Source: Ignavibacteria bacterium (GTDB lineage: Bacteria; Bacteroidota; Ignavibacteria; Ignavibacteriales; Ignavibacteriaceae). From it: DNA of 7,605 nt. The position numbers and the translations under genes were made by a program. The stretch covers positions 1-7,605 of the forward strand of contig JAOTUT010000062.1 in the NCBI GenBank assembly GCA_029863735.1, in the 5' to 3' direction. Shown here piece by piece: positions 1-6,053 of this stretch. Within the stretch, counting starts at the first letter, position 1, and every line of letters starts with the position of its first letter. Below the pieces are notes generated by a model. That model did no database searches. It was not told the DNA's origin and saw only the letters and a program-made list of their open reading frames with translations.

Positions 1-1
1 C

Positions 2-919
2 GAGACGATTCTAAATATGCTTTCAGGAACAGGAATTAATCAGGTAGCTCTCGCTACTTATGCAAATGCTTATGCCGGGTATGTAACAACAAAAGAAGAA
101 TACGATGTTCAACATTACGAAGGTGCTTCTACTCACTTCGGACCGTACACTTTGTTAGCTTTCCAGCAGGAGTTCGGCAAACTTGCAAAAGCAATGAAGG
201 ATGGTCAATCGGTTCCTGCAGGACCAACTCCGAGAGACCTGTCTTCAAATCAAACAACATTGCAAACAGGAGTAGTTACTGATACTCAGCCATGGCCCTG
301 GATTCCATTTGGCGGTATTCAAACTGATGTTGACACTTTTTACAAAGCAGGTACAACTGCCAAAGTAATTTTCTGGGGAGCTCATCCAAAAAATAATTTG
401 AGAACACAAGGGACTTTTTTAGAAATTAAAAAGAAAGAAGCGGACAAATGGATTACCAAATTTACTGATAAGGACCCTTGCACAATTTATAAATGGAACC
501 GTGATTTCATTGCCAACTCAAAAATTACAATAACCTGGAATATTCCTGCAGATACAAAGCCAGGTGAATATCGTATTGTGCACTATGGTGATTCAAGAGA
601 TGCTTCAGGAAAAATTAATTCTTATCAGGGCATGTCGAATACTTTTAAAGTCGGTGAGGTTATCAATTTAAATGAAATCATATTTACTAATTCTTATGGT
701 AAGCAGGTTGAACTTTGGTTTTATCATCCAAATGACTGGCTGAAGTGGGCGGCATATTCAAGATATGATTTAAAGAAAGATGAGAAATTTTCCTGGAAGG
801 TTCCTTCCGGCTGGGGAAAAGTTCAGGTGAGGTTTACAGGACCGAATAAATGGAAAGCTGTTTTCGGTGGTGAGTCGATTAACATCACTGCTAATGGCAA
901 TATTGAAAATCTGGTTTAA
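2..919 (+). CDS. Neutral/alkaline ceramidase, C-terminal part (5' end outside window)
   Basis: The frame is open to the left edge, so the start and the N-terminal catalytic core lie outside; 305 residues are visible, numbered here from the codon at base 2. The family (Ceramidase_alk) is a secreted or envelope zinc amidase that splits ceramide into sphingosine and fatty acid. The hallmark block NAYAGYVTT followed by EEYxxQHYEGAST (about 22-44) is the end of the catalytic domain; Tyr27 probably matches the zinc-ligand tyrosine of the family (from memory). An Ig-like C-terminal domain follows at about 107-220, with GAHPKNN (126-132) and GEYRIVHYGD (188-197), as in bacterial and animal neutral ceramidases. 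Known relatives normally end near here, but this protein continues with an 85-residue Trp-rich tail (221-305). The catalytic serine and zinc histidines cannot be checked. It is the first visible gene of a four-gene run, 34 bases before the next. Family assignment is firm; activity is inferred. Confidence 0.9.
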   Translation, partial: ETILNMLSGTGINQVALATYANAYAGYVTTKEEYDVQHYEGASTHFGPYTLLAFQQEFGKLAKAMKDGQSVPAGPTPRDLSSNQTTLQTGVVTDTQPWPWIPFGGIQTDVDTFYKAGTTAKVIFWGAHPKNNLRTQGTFLEIKKKEADKWITKFTDKDPCTIYKWNRDFIANSKITITWNIPADTKPGEYRIVHYGDSRDASGKINSYQGMSNTFKVGEVINLNEIIFTNSYGKQVELWFYHPNDWLKWAAYSRYDLKKDEKFSWKVPSGWGKVQVRFTGPNKWKAVFGGESINITANGNIENLV

Positions 920-953
920 CTAAATAAAGTTTAATTTTTTTGGAGCCAAACGT

Positions 954-1673
954 ATGAAGAAAATAAAATATATCTTTTTTCTGTTTACTTCTTTTCTTTT
1001 TCTTTTACAGGTTGGCTGTACTCAGTACCCTGTTTTACAGGAACCCGATGTGCAGAAGTTTGACGGGACTATATATTCTGAAGCTCTTAGGGACAGTCTG
1101 ACTCATGGAAAACTAACTTCAGGTATGCCGTATTTTGTGGTCAATCAATTATTCAATAATTATACAGCAGGAATGGTAGAAACAAAAATTCCTGTTGCTA
1201 CTCTTGGCAGTAAGCAGCGTCTCCAGGAAGAAGAAGGCTGGAGTCGTAATTATGTCGATCCAAACATAAATGTTTTTCTTGATGAGTATGAAACCTCCGA
1301 TGGAAGCCTATATATTTGGTACCAGAGACCTAATTTTTATAGTATGGATGTGTCTGCCAGAGATACTTTATGCGTTTTTTATGAAGATACAGTTTATTGT
1401 TCAATAATTAATTATCTGAATAAATCTTCTGTTTTAACAGTAAGAGATTCACTTCCACAACTACCAGTACAAACAAGTTTGATTGCTGAAATCCATTATA
1501 ACGATCATCCATGGCGCCAGGTATCCTACTGGTATAATATTCAAATACTCAGCAATGCAAAGACGTTCAAACTTGGTGAAACGAATTATGAATTATACCC
1601 AATTGAACTATTAGAATTCAATAATGATCCGGTTTCATCCTTTAAGTGGAGGGAGGTAAACAATGAAGATTAA
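954..1673 (+). CDS. Putative lipoprotein of unknown function
   Basis: The 239-residue product starts with a lysine-rich N-terminus and a hydrophobic stretch of about 15 residues ending in LLQVGC, so Cys22 is a likely lipidation site. The lipobox is imperfect (Gln at -3), but the residues after Cys (TQYP) lack an inner-membrane retention aspartate, which suggests transport to the outer membrane. A GGAG at 942-945 lies 8 bases before the ATG and supports this start. The mature part is soluble, rich in Asp, Tyr and Asn, with predicted beta and short helical segments. The stretch around residues 52-66 (KLTSGMPYFVVNQLF) faintly resembles the 'G-M-x-x-x-x-V-x-x-L' start of BamE/SmpA-type envelope lipoproteins, but this is too weak for a name. 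I do not recognise the family. It sits between the ceramidase and the phosphoesterase, and its last 11 bases overlap the next gene. Confidence 0.8.
   Translation: MKKIKYIFFLFTSFLFLLQVGCTQYPVLQEPDVQKFDGTIYSEALRDSLTHGKLTSGMPYFVVNQLFNNYTAGMVETKIPVATLGSKQRLQEEEGWSRNYVDPNINVFLDEYETSDGSLYIWYQRPNFYSMDVSARDTLCVFYEDTVYCSIINYLNKSSVLTVRDSLPQLPVQTSLIAEIHYNDHPWRQVSYWYNIQILSNAKTFKLGETNYELYPIELLEFNNDPVSSFKWREVNNED
1648..1656 (+). promoter_or_regulatory. Strong Shine-Dalgarno site inside the upstream gene
   Basis: GGAGGGAGG lies six bases before the ATG at 1663 and within the last codons of the lipoprotein gene. It fixes the phosphoesterase start even though that start lies 11 bases inside the upstream gene, and it suggests independent or coupled re-initiation. 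Confidence 0.75.
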
Positions 1674-2589
1674 AAAAGATTTTATAAAAGGTAATAAGAA
1701 AATTAAAATCATTTCAAACAAAGGCAAGCCTTATCCGATTCCTGAAAAGTGGCGGCCAGTTTTAAGCAAATGCGACATGTTAGTAATAATTCCTGACATT
1801 CATATGTATATATATAATTCACATCTTGATAATTTTAAGTATGGTGCAGACACGATGTTAAAATTCCTGAATCATCTTGGGACTCTTAAAGAAGAAATGG
1901 AATTAGAAGATGAGACTTTGCGAATTTACCAGCTTGGTGATTTATATGAACAGCGATTTCCGGGTATGCATGGCCCGAATGCAACAGCAGTTGAAATCCG
2001 GATGTCACATCCGAGTTATGACCAGATAGTTAATACGATGAATGGAATAAGAACTCACTTTCTTTATGGAAACCATGATTTTGAATTACGCCATTTCCCG
2101 GGATTCAGATTCGCAGCACTGGAAGGAAAAGTTTACATTGAACATGGATTCACTCCGGATAGTTGGCAGGATTTCTCAAATCCCAATGCACCTATGTGGG
2201 AAGTTAGTCAATTTCTTTTCCTTACTATCAGGGAGATAAATGAGTTTTTTGCTAACCTGCTTGTTCAGGCAAATGTTATCGAAAAGGATGAACATTATTC
2301 GTGGGGAGTTCAATCAGGCAAGGACCCTTTTTATGATTATCCATCTGAAAAAGAATACATAAAAAATTATGGTTATTGTCTGGATTATTTTGCAGAGCGT
2401 ATGAAGAAGAATCCTGAGAACAAGGAAACGAAAATAACAGTTATAGGACACACACATCATCCTTACGTTAACGCCAATGTAAATAAAGGAAAACATATTT
2501 TTATAGATGCGGGTGCATGGACGTCAGGACGATCTGATTTTGTTGTGATTACTAATGAGGAATTGGCAATATGCTGTTACCAGAGGTAA
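1663..2589 (+). CDS. Calcineurin-like metallophosphoesterase
   Basis: The 308-residue protein has every signature of the two-metal calcineurin-like phosphoesterase fold in order: PDIH (Asp45, His47), GDLYE (Gly92-Glu96), GNHD (136-139), a lone His161-Gly, and GHTHH (262-266). The metal-binding residues therefore look complete and the enzyme is probably active as a phosphomonoesterase or phosphodiesterase; the substrate cannot be read from the sequence. The GNHDFE motif and the GAW block after the final histidines are ordinary for soluble members. Residues 1-37 form a basic leader without a hydrophobic core, so it is not a signal peptide and the protein is probably cytoplasmic. Residues 165-250, between the His161 and GHTH motifs, form a long aromatic-rich, mostly helical insert that may cap the active site. 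The start overlaps the lipoprotein gene by 11 bases, which argues for co-expression. Family is confident, role unknown. Confidence 0.9.
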   Translation: MKIKKDFIKGNKKIKIISNKGKPYPIPEKWRPVLSKCDMLVIIPDIHMYIYNSHLDNFKYGADTMLKFLNHLGTLKEEMELEDETLRIYQLGDLYEQRFPGMHGPNATAVEIRMSHPSYDQIVNTMNGIRTHFLYGNHDFELRHFPGFRFAALEGKVYIEHGFTPDSWQDFSNPNAPMWEVSQFLFLTIREINEFFANLLVQANVIEKDEHYSWGVQSGKDPFYDYPSEKEYIKNYGYCLDYFAERMKKNPENKETKITVIGHTHHPYVNANVNKGKHIFIDAGAWTSGRSDFVVITNEELAICCYQR

Positions 2590-2641
2590 ATTGTGATTCA
2601 TTTTCTAATAAAAACTTTTTAATAAAAGTGAGGAGGCGAAT

Positions 2642-3319
2642 ATGGCATTAGATAGTAAGAAAACACTAATACAAAAAATTGTAAATGTGTTTGAATCGGG
2701 TTCACCGGAAGGGAAGTATGATACATTGGTCATTTATGCAGATGGGGTGAATGATACACATCAAATCACTTATGGAAGAAGTCAGACAACCGAACAGGGA
2801 AACCTTAGGCAGTTAATAGAAATGTATGTTGAGAATAACGGGAAGTATGCAACTGATTTCGTCCCGTATCTGGAGAAAATCGGATATGAATCTCTCGTTG
2901 ACGACGAAGATTTTAAAAGATTACTGAAAGAAGCTGCCCAGAAAGATAAAATTATGCGGGATACTCAGGATAAATTTTTTGATAAATATTATTGGATGCC
3001 CGCGGTTGAATTTGGCAAACGAAATAATTTTAAACTCGCTCTAAGTATGTTGGTTATATATGATTCGTATATTCATTCAGGGAGGGTACCGATGTTTCTC
3101 AGGAAAAGATTTAAAGAATTTCCGCCGTTAAAAGGGGGAGATGAAAAAAAATGGGTCGCTTCATATGTTGATATTCGACATCAATGGTTGAAGTATCATG
3201 ATAGACCAATACTACGTAAAACAATTTACAGGACCCAAACTTTTATTAATGAAATTGAAAGAAACAACTGGAACTTAGAGAAACTTCCGATCAATGCTAA
3301 TGGTATTAAGGTTAAGTAA
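2642..3319 (+). CDS. GH46 chitosanase-like glycosidase, no signal peptide
   Basis: The 225-residue protein resembles the glycoside hydrolase 46 (chitosanase) fold of the lysozyme superfamily. The N-terminal pattern IVNVFESGSPEG then IYADG and ITYGRSQTTEQGNL matches the family region that carries the catalytic pair; Glu18 is the likely general acid and Asp34 the likely second carboxylate. Further conserved-looking blocks are RDTQDKFFDKYYW (about 106-118), LALSMLVIYDSYIHSG (132-147), and the C-terminal HQWLKYHDRPILRKTIYRTQ (180-199). AGGAGG at 2631-2636 lies five bases before the ATG and fixes the start. There is no signal peptide or membrane segment, which is odd for a chitosanase; the substrate might be another beta-linked amino-sugar polymer or the protein may leave by a non-Sec route. 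It is the last gene of the plus-strand run, 52 bases after the phosphoesterase. Fold family is fairly sure, substrate unproven. Confidence 0.75.
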   Translation: MALDSKKTLIQKIVNVFESGSPEGKYDTLVIYADGVNDTHQITYGRSQTTEQGNLRQLIEMYVENNGKYATDFVPYLEKIGYESLVDDEDFKRLLKEAAQKDKIMRDTQDKFFDKYYWMPAVEFGKRNNFKLALSMLVIYDSYIHSGRVPMFLRKRFKEFPPLKGGDEKKWVASYVDIRHQWLKYHDRPILRKTIYRTQTFINEIERNNWNLEKLPINANGIKVK

Positions 3320-3322
3320 TTT

Positions 3323-3390
3323 GGATGTGACTCTTAGATCGTTTTTTCGGAAAGTCAGATGATCCTTAGGCTAATCCATTTCTATTTTTT
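3323..3390 (+). terminator. Weak candidate terminator after the GH46-like gene
   Basis: An interrupted inverted repeat, GGAT (3323-3326) with TGACT (3328-3332) against AGTCA (3353-3357) with ATCC (3362-3365), is followed about 20 bases later by a T6 run (3385-3390). The long 20-base loop, asymmetric gaps and distant T run make it a poor intrinsic terminator, but it is the only plus-strand candidate between the convergent genes. Confidence 0.25.
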
Positions 3391-3436
3391 ATAATAAATC
3401 TATACAGATAAAAATTAACAACTATTTCTCCATAAC

Positions 3437-3471
3437 AAAAAGCCCCCACCAGCTTTCACCGATAGGGGCTT
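3437..3471 (-). terminator. Strong intrinsic terminator of the minus-strand operon
   Basis: Read on the minus strand, AAGCCCCTATCGG (3471-3459) pairs without interruption with CTGGTGGGGGCTT (3452-3440) around a six-base loop, giving a 13-pair stem with a GC-rich base half and four G-U wobbles. A T5 tract (3441-3437) starts at the end of the stem. The wobble pairs become A-C mismatches on the plus strand and no T run follows there, so the signal is one-directional. It lies 25 bases beyond the stop of the gene ending at 3496. Confidence 0.92.
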
Positions 3472-3495
3472 AATAATACTTATGTGATACAAATA

Positions 3496-3936
3496 TTATT
3501 TATTAAAAACCACTTCCTGATAAATCTCATCAGAATGCTGCCCTGTGAAGTATTTGTTATAAGCATCATTATATGCTTTTCTCTTTTCTTTGGTATCCCA
3601 ATGTTCCTCAAATAACTCATTTGCTTTTTGGTTAAAATTCAAAACGTCATCCCAGGTTTTAACTTCGACAATTGTTACAAAATCTCTGTTGTTATGACCC
3701 CAATAATGTCTTACTACCTTGTAACTTACAACATACTCATTATTATCCATACAATACTTGTTATATTCAACTGTTAAAGAATCAAACTCATTTATTGATC
3801 CTTCTCCCGAAAAAGCTAGCTCAGCATTGTTTACAACTACCACATTTCCTTGCGCAGGTTGCGCTAAAGCAATTGCACACACTGTAGTTACAATGGCAAT
3901 TACAAATAAAAAAGTTCTTGGACTGAAAAACTTCAT
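3496..3936 (-). CDS. Small secreted protein of unknown function
   Basis: The 146-residue product has a clear Sec signal peptide: basic MKFFSPR, a hydrophobic core, and a probable signal peptidase I site after Ala25 (ALA before QPAQG). The mature 121 residues contain a strand-like stretch YVVSYKVVRHYWG, then FVTIVEVKTWDDVLNFNQKA, then a charged helix and a lysine-rich tail. This alternation resembles one repeat of dimeric alpha-beta barrel (Dabb/NIPSNAP-type) stress proteins, but I see no diagnostic motif, so the comparison is only suggestive. There is no lipobox, so it is probably periplasmic or secreted. AGGAGA (minus strand, 3946-3941) lies four bases before the ATG and supports the start. 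It lies 194 bases downstream of the MgtC-family gene and ends just before the strong terminator, so the two may be partly co-transcribed; a separate promoter is possible in the gap. Confidence 0.82.
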   Translation of the reverse strand: MKFFSPRTFLFVIAIVTTVCAIALAQPAQGNVVVVNNAELAFSGEGSINEFDSLTVEYNKYCMDNNEYVVSYKVVRHYWGHNNRDFVTIVEVKTWDDVLNFNQKANELFEEHWDTKEKRKAYNDAYNKYFTGQHSDEIYQEVVFNK

Positions 3937-3970
3937 AAAGTCTCCTAGTAAAAAATTATAAAATTGATTA

Positions 3971-3976
3971 ATTATA
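3971..3976 (-). promoter_or_regulatory. Possible -10 box for the small secreted protein gene
   Basis: TATAAT on the minus strand lies about 35 bases before the start codon at 3936, and sits in a 12-base string (CGTCTATAATTA, 3980-3969) that recurs upstream of the MgtC-family gene. No convincing -35 hexamer stands 16-18 bases further up, so this is tentative. Confidence 0.3.
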
Positions 3977-4046
3977 GACGCGGAAGGATTAGTTATAACC
4001 TATAAGACAAGATAGCTAAGTATTTATCTTACACCAAACATTCTTC

Positions 4047-4078
4047 AAAAAAATATTTATGTTAAGAACAATTCTCAA
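4047..4078 (-). terminator. Weak candidate terminator after the MgtC-family gene
   Basis: On the minus strand TTGAGAA (4078-4072) can pair with TTCTTAA (4068-4062) over a three-base loop, and a T7 run (4053-4047) follows after eight bases. The stem is AT-rich and the T run too distant for a canonical terminator; read-through to the downstream gene is plausible. Confidence 0.25.
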
Positions 4079-4130
4079 TGAAAGCAATTATTACAATAAA
4101 TTTAATTTGTTAGTTAAGATTAGTCCCTAA

Positions 4131-5369
4131 TTAGATAAATAATAGTATGATGTGTATTACAACCCAGATACCAAAGTATAATATCACCTGCTTTCTTAAT
4201 CCTTTGGCAAGAAAACCAAAATAGATACCTTTCACTATAGTGTTACTCATCATAGCAATTATAATCGCAGAACCGATAATATTTTCAACAGGGAGTTGTT
4301 TATTTATTACCGAGACGATAAAGGGATCAATATCAGTTACGCCGACAATTGCTGATAATCCCAATAGCCCGGCGCTGCCGAAGAACTGCTTAACCCAAAT
4401 TGTAACTATTGAAAGGATTACAAAAAGAGATGCAAAAAGAATAGCCGGTTTAATTTCAAATGGGTTTTGAATAGAAGAGATTGGACCTGCGGGAGCATCA
4501 GAGTTATTATCATGCAGCATAATTGCGAGTAAAAGTCCGACAAAAAAGAGTATGATTAATTTCCACCAAATTTCATAAGCAATACCGGCATTTAAGAAAT
4601 AAATGATTACCAGTATTCTTAAATACATTACACTGCTTGCTAATATTGTTGCCTGAAATGCTCTTTTCGAAAGTAGATCATTCTTTTTTGCAATATTCCC
4701 CATTGCAATGCTAACCGCAGTACTAGATACTATTCCGCCCAGCAATCCAGACAACCATAGTCCGATTTTATCTCCAAACTTTTTCATCAGGAAATAGCCG
4801 ACAAAGCCAATTGACGATACCAGAATGACTATTTGCCAAATACGATAAGGGTTTAGATTAAACTGTGTATAATATTTATCAGGTAATGCGGGAAGAATAA
4901 TTAACGTGACTAATAAAAATTTTACTACTGCAAGGAATTCAGATTTGTCAAGCTTTTCAATGTATTGTTCTAATCCGGCTTTTTCAGAAAGCAGCAGCGT
5001 GGTAAAAATACCTAATGCCATAGGAATCCATATATCTGCAATTAAAGATAGAACACCCACCACAAAAGTTAGTAACACAGCAATTTCACTAGTCCATCCT
5101 ACTGCCCCAGATTTCTGCTTGGCTAAATAGGAGGCAAGAATCATTCCGCCGATTACAATTATGCCCACAGGAATAATAAATTCTATTTTCATTCTGTAAA
5201 GCCATGCACACCCAAATCCAAACAAACTAACAAGAGTGTATGTTCTTACGCCCGCAGTCAGTCTGGCAGCAATTGAGCCGCCTCTGCTTTCTCTTTCAAG
5301 CCCTACTAAAAATCCTAATGCTATTGCAACCAGAAATCTTAGTTCGTCATTCCATTCTATCAAATTCAT
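4131..5369 (-). CDS. MgtC/SapB-DUF4010 family membrane protein
   Basis: The 412-residue protein is almost entirely hydrophobic, with about 13 likely membrane segments. Residues 1-140 are an MgtC/SapB-type domain: ELRFLVAIALGFLVGLERE (GLERE at 23-27), then GVRT (40-43) and alternating helices. Residues of about 185-400 match the DUF4010 partner domain, including GLLGGIVSSTAVSIAMG and GLSAIVGVTDIDPFIVSV. This fused arrangement and length are usual for the family. The protein lies in the cytoplasmic membrane; its function is not established. MgtC itself is linked to magnesium stress and to ATP synthase in pathogens, but that should not be transferred to this protein. The ATG at 5369 gives the expected N-terminus, yet no Shine-Dalgarno sequence precedes it, unlike the other genes on this strand and the first operon. 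It is upstream of and co-directional with the small secreted protein gene. Confidence 0.9.
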   Translation of the reverse strand: MNLIEWNDELRFLVAIALGFLVGLERESRGGSIAARLTAGVRTYTLVSLFGFGCAWLYRMKIEFIIPVGIIVIGGMILASYLAKQKSGAVGWTSEIAVLLTFVVGVLSLIADIWIPMALGIFTTLLLSEKAGLEQYIEKLDKSEFLAVVKFLLVTLIILPALPDKYYTQFNLNPYRIWQIVILVSSIGFVGYFLMKKFGDKIGLWLSGLLGGIVSSTAVSIAMGNIAKKNDLLSKRAFQATILASSVMYLRILVIIYFLNAGIAYEIWWKLIILFFVGLLLAIMLHDNNSDAPAGPISSIQNPFEIKPAILFASLFVILSIVTIWVKQFFGSAGLLGLSAIVGVTDIDPFIVSVINKQLPVENIIGSAIIIAMMSNTIVKGIYFGFLAKGLRKQVILYFGIWVVIHIILLFI

Positions 5370-5455
5370 ATAATCAGAATTATAAATTTTATTATGAACA
5401 AATATATCTAAACCTATTTTAATTACTTTTAATTAAGAAATAAAATTAAAGATGA

Positions 5456-5467
5456 TAATTATAGACG
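5456..5467 (-). promoter_or_regulatory. Possible -10 box for the MgtC-family gene
   Basis: CGTCTATAATTA on the minus strand contains TATAAT and is identical to the string upstream of the small secreted protein gene. It lies about 90 bases before the start codon at 5369, which would leave a long AT-rich leader. There is no clear -35 hexamer. Confidence 0.3.
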
Positions 5468-5605
5468 AAGTTTAAAATAATAAATTATAAGTATAAGAAA
5501 GCTGACGGAAGTACTCAGCACTAAAGAGTGTATTTGGTTTATCAGGAATAATAAAAAATGCGATGACTGTTTAAAATTGTAATTCTTGTATTTGAAAAAA
5601 AAGTT

Positions 5606-5664
5606 GCGGAGAGTCAGGGAAACTCTGCATCACCTACAAAGTTTTGAAACTTGATTGAAATCAA
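5606..5664. repeat. Cluster of three small inverted repeats
   Basis: AGAGT (5610-5614) faces ACTCT (5622-5626) across seven bases, with GC at 5606-5607 able to pair with GC at 5627-5628. Two near-perfect palindromes follow and share two bases: AAGTTT-TG-AAACTT (5639-5652) and TTGATT-GA-AATCAA (5651-5664). The GC-rich first unit stands out from its AT-rich surroundings. It may be a palindromic interspersed repeat or a protein-binding region; its T-rich flank on the minus strand (5598-5591) also allows a weak terminator reading. Confidence 0.5.
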
Positions 5665-5748
5665 AGGAAATTTATTATTTGCGTCCAATTTGGGACCAGT
5701 AAATACAGGGTGAAATTTTCTTAACCGAAGGTCATTAAAACCTCTATC

Positions 5749-5889
5749 ATGCTTTCTACTATCAGACAAACTTTAATTGATTGCGGAGAAGCTCTGAAAT
5801 GTTTCAAACAAACTTCCTATTATATTTATCGAAGACTTGAGGCAGCTGTTGAACTTTCTTGGATAATTACAAAACTTATCCGATTTTGA
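5749..5889 (+). other. 46-codon open frame, doubtful small gene or decayed remnant
   Basis: An ATG at 5749 opens 46 codons ending in TGA (5887-5889). The peptide begins MLSTIRQTLIDCGEALKCFK and ends in AAVELSWIITKLIRF; it would be a basic, mostly helical peptide with an amphipathic or weakly hydrophobic C-terminal half. No Shine-Dalgarno sequence lies in the proper place. Around it another frame (5867-5970) runs open for a further 34 codons, which could mean a frameshifted remnant of a longer gene, but neither part resembles a family I know. I report it as a possibility only. Confidence 0.2.
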
Positions 5890-5927
5890 AGTAATTGTTC
5901 TAGCAAAGATTCAGGGAATCCTAAGTG

Positions 5928-5964
5928 CCAGAAATATTTTTCATCAGAATAAAAATTTCTCTGG
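5928..5964. repeat. Imperfect 14-base inverted repeat (hairpin)
   Basis: CCAGAAATATTTTT (5928-5941) is matched at 12 of 14 positions by the reverse complement of AAAAATTTCTCTGG (5951-5964), with a nine-base loop. No T run follows on the plus strand, so it is not a plus-strand terminator. It could be a leader RNA structure for the hydroxylase operon or part of a decayed element. Confidence 0.5.
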
Positions 5965-6037
5965 TTTCTGATTCATCTTGAAGAAACAAGTAAACCTGAT
6001 GCCCTTTAAATAATTTTTGAATAAATTACATCCTAGA

Positions 6038-6053
6038 TTAAACAATTGTTTAA
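6038..6053. promoter_or_regulatory. Perfect 16-base palindrome at the hydroxylase start, candidate operator
   Basis: TTAAACAATTGTTTAA is a perfect palindrome ending three bases before the ATG at 6057, in the place where a Shine-Dalgarno sequence would be expected but is missing. Its size and symmetry suit a dimeric helix-turn-helix repressor (TetR, MarR or similar), and a bound protein or an RNA hairpin here would block expression of the downstream enzyme. The regulator is not in the window. Confidence 0.45.

Noticed and set aside
2314..2496. A 60-codon minus-strand open frame
   Set aside because: It lies entirely inside the phosphoesterase gene, opposite the intact GHTHH motif region, has no ribosome site and a cysteine/isoleucine-rich composition typical of an antisense shadow.
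2..3319. Prophage or defence island
   Set aside because: A lysozyme-fold glycosidase and a phosphoesterase can occur in phages, but there are no structural, integrase, holin or nuclease genes, and the ceramidase and lipoprotein fit an ordinary envelope-related operon better.
3672..3961. Two overlapping plus-strand open frames opposite the small secreted protein gene
   Set aside because: They are antisense to a gene with a clear signal peptide, ribosome site and terminator; the peptides have no protein-like features.
4240..5422. Several short plus-strand open frames opposite the MgtC-family gene
   Set aside because: The minus-strand gene shows family motifs and membrane segments throughout; the plus-strand frames are mirror effects of its codons.
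5606..5664. CRISPR-like array or tRNA in the long intergenic region
   Set aside because: The inverted repeats differ in sequence and spacing, there are no regular direct repeats, and no cloverleaf or TpsiC-like GTTCRA element could be found.
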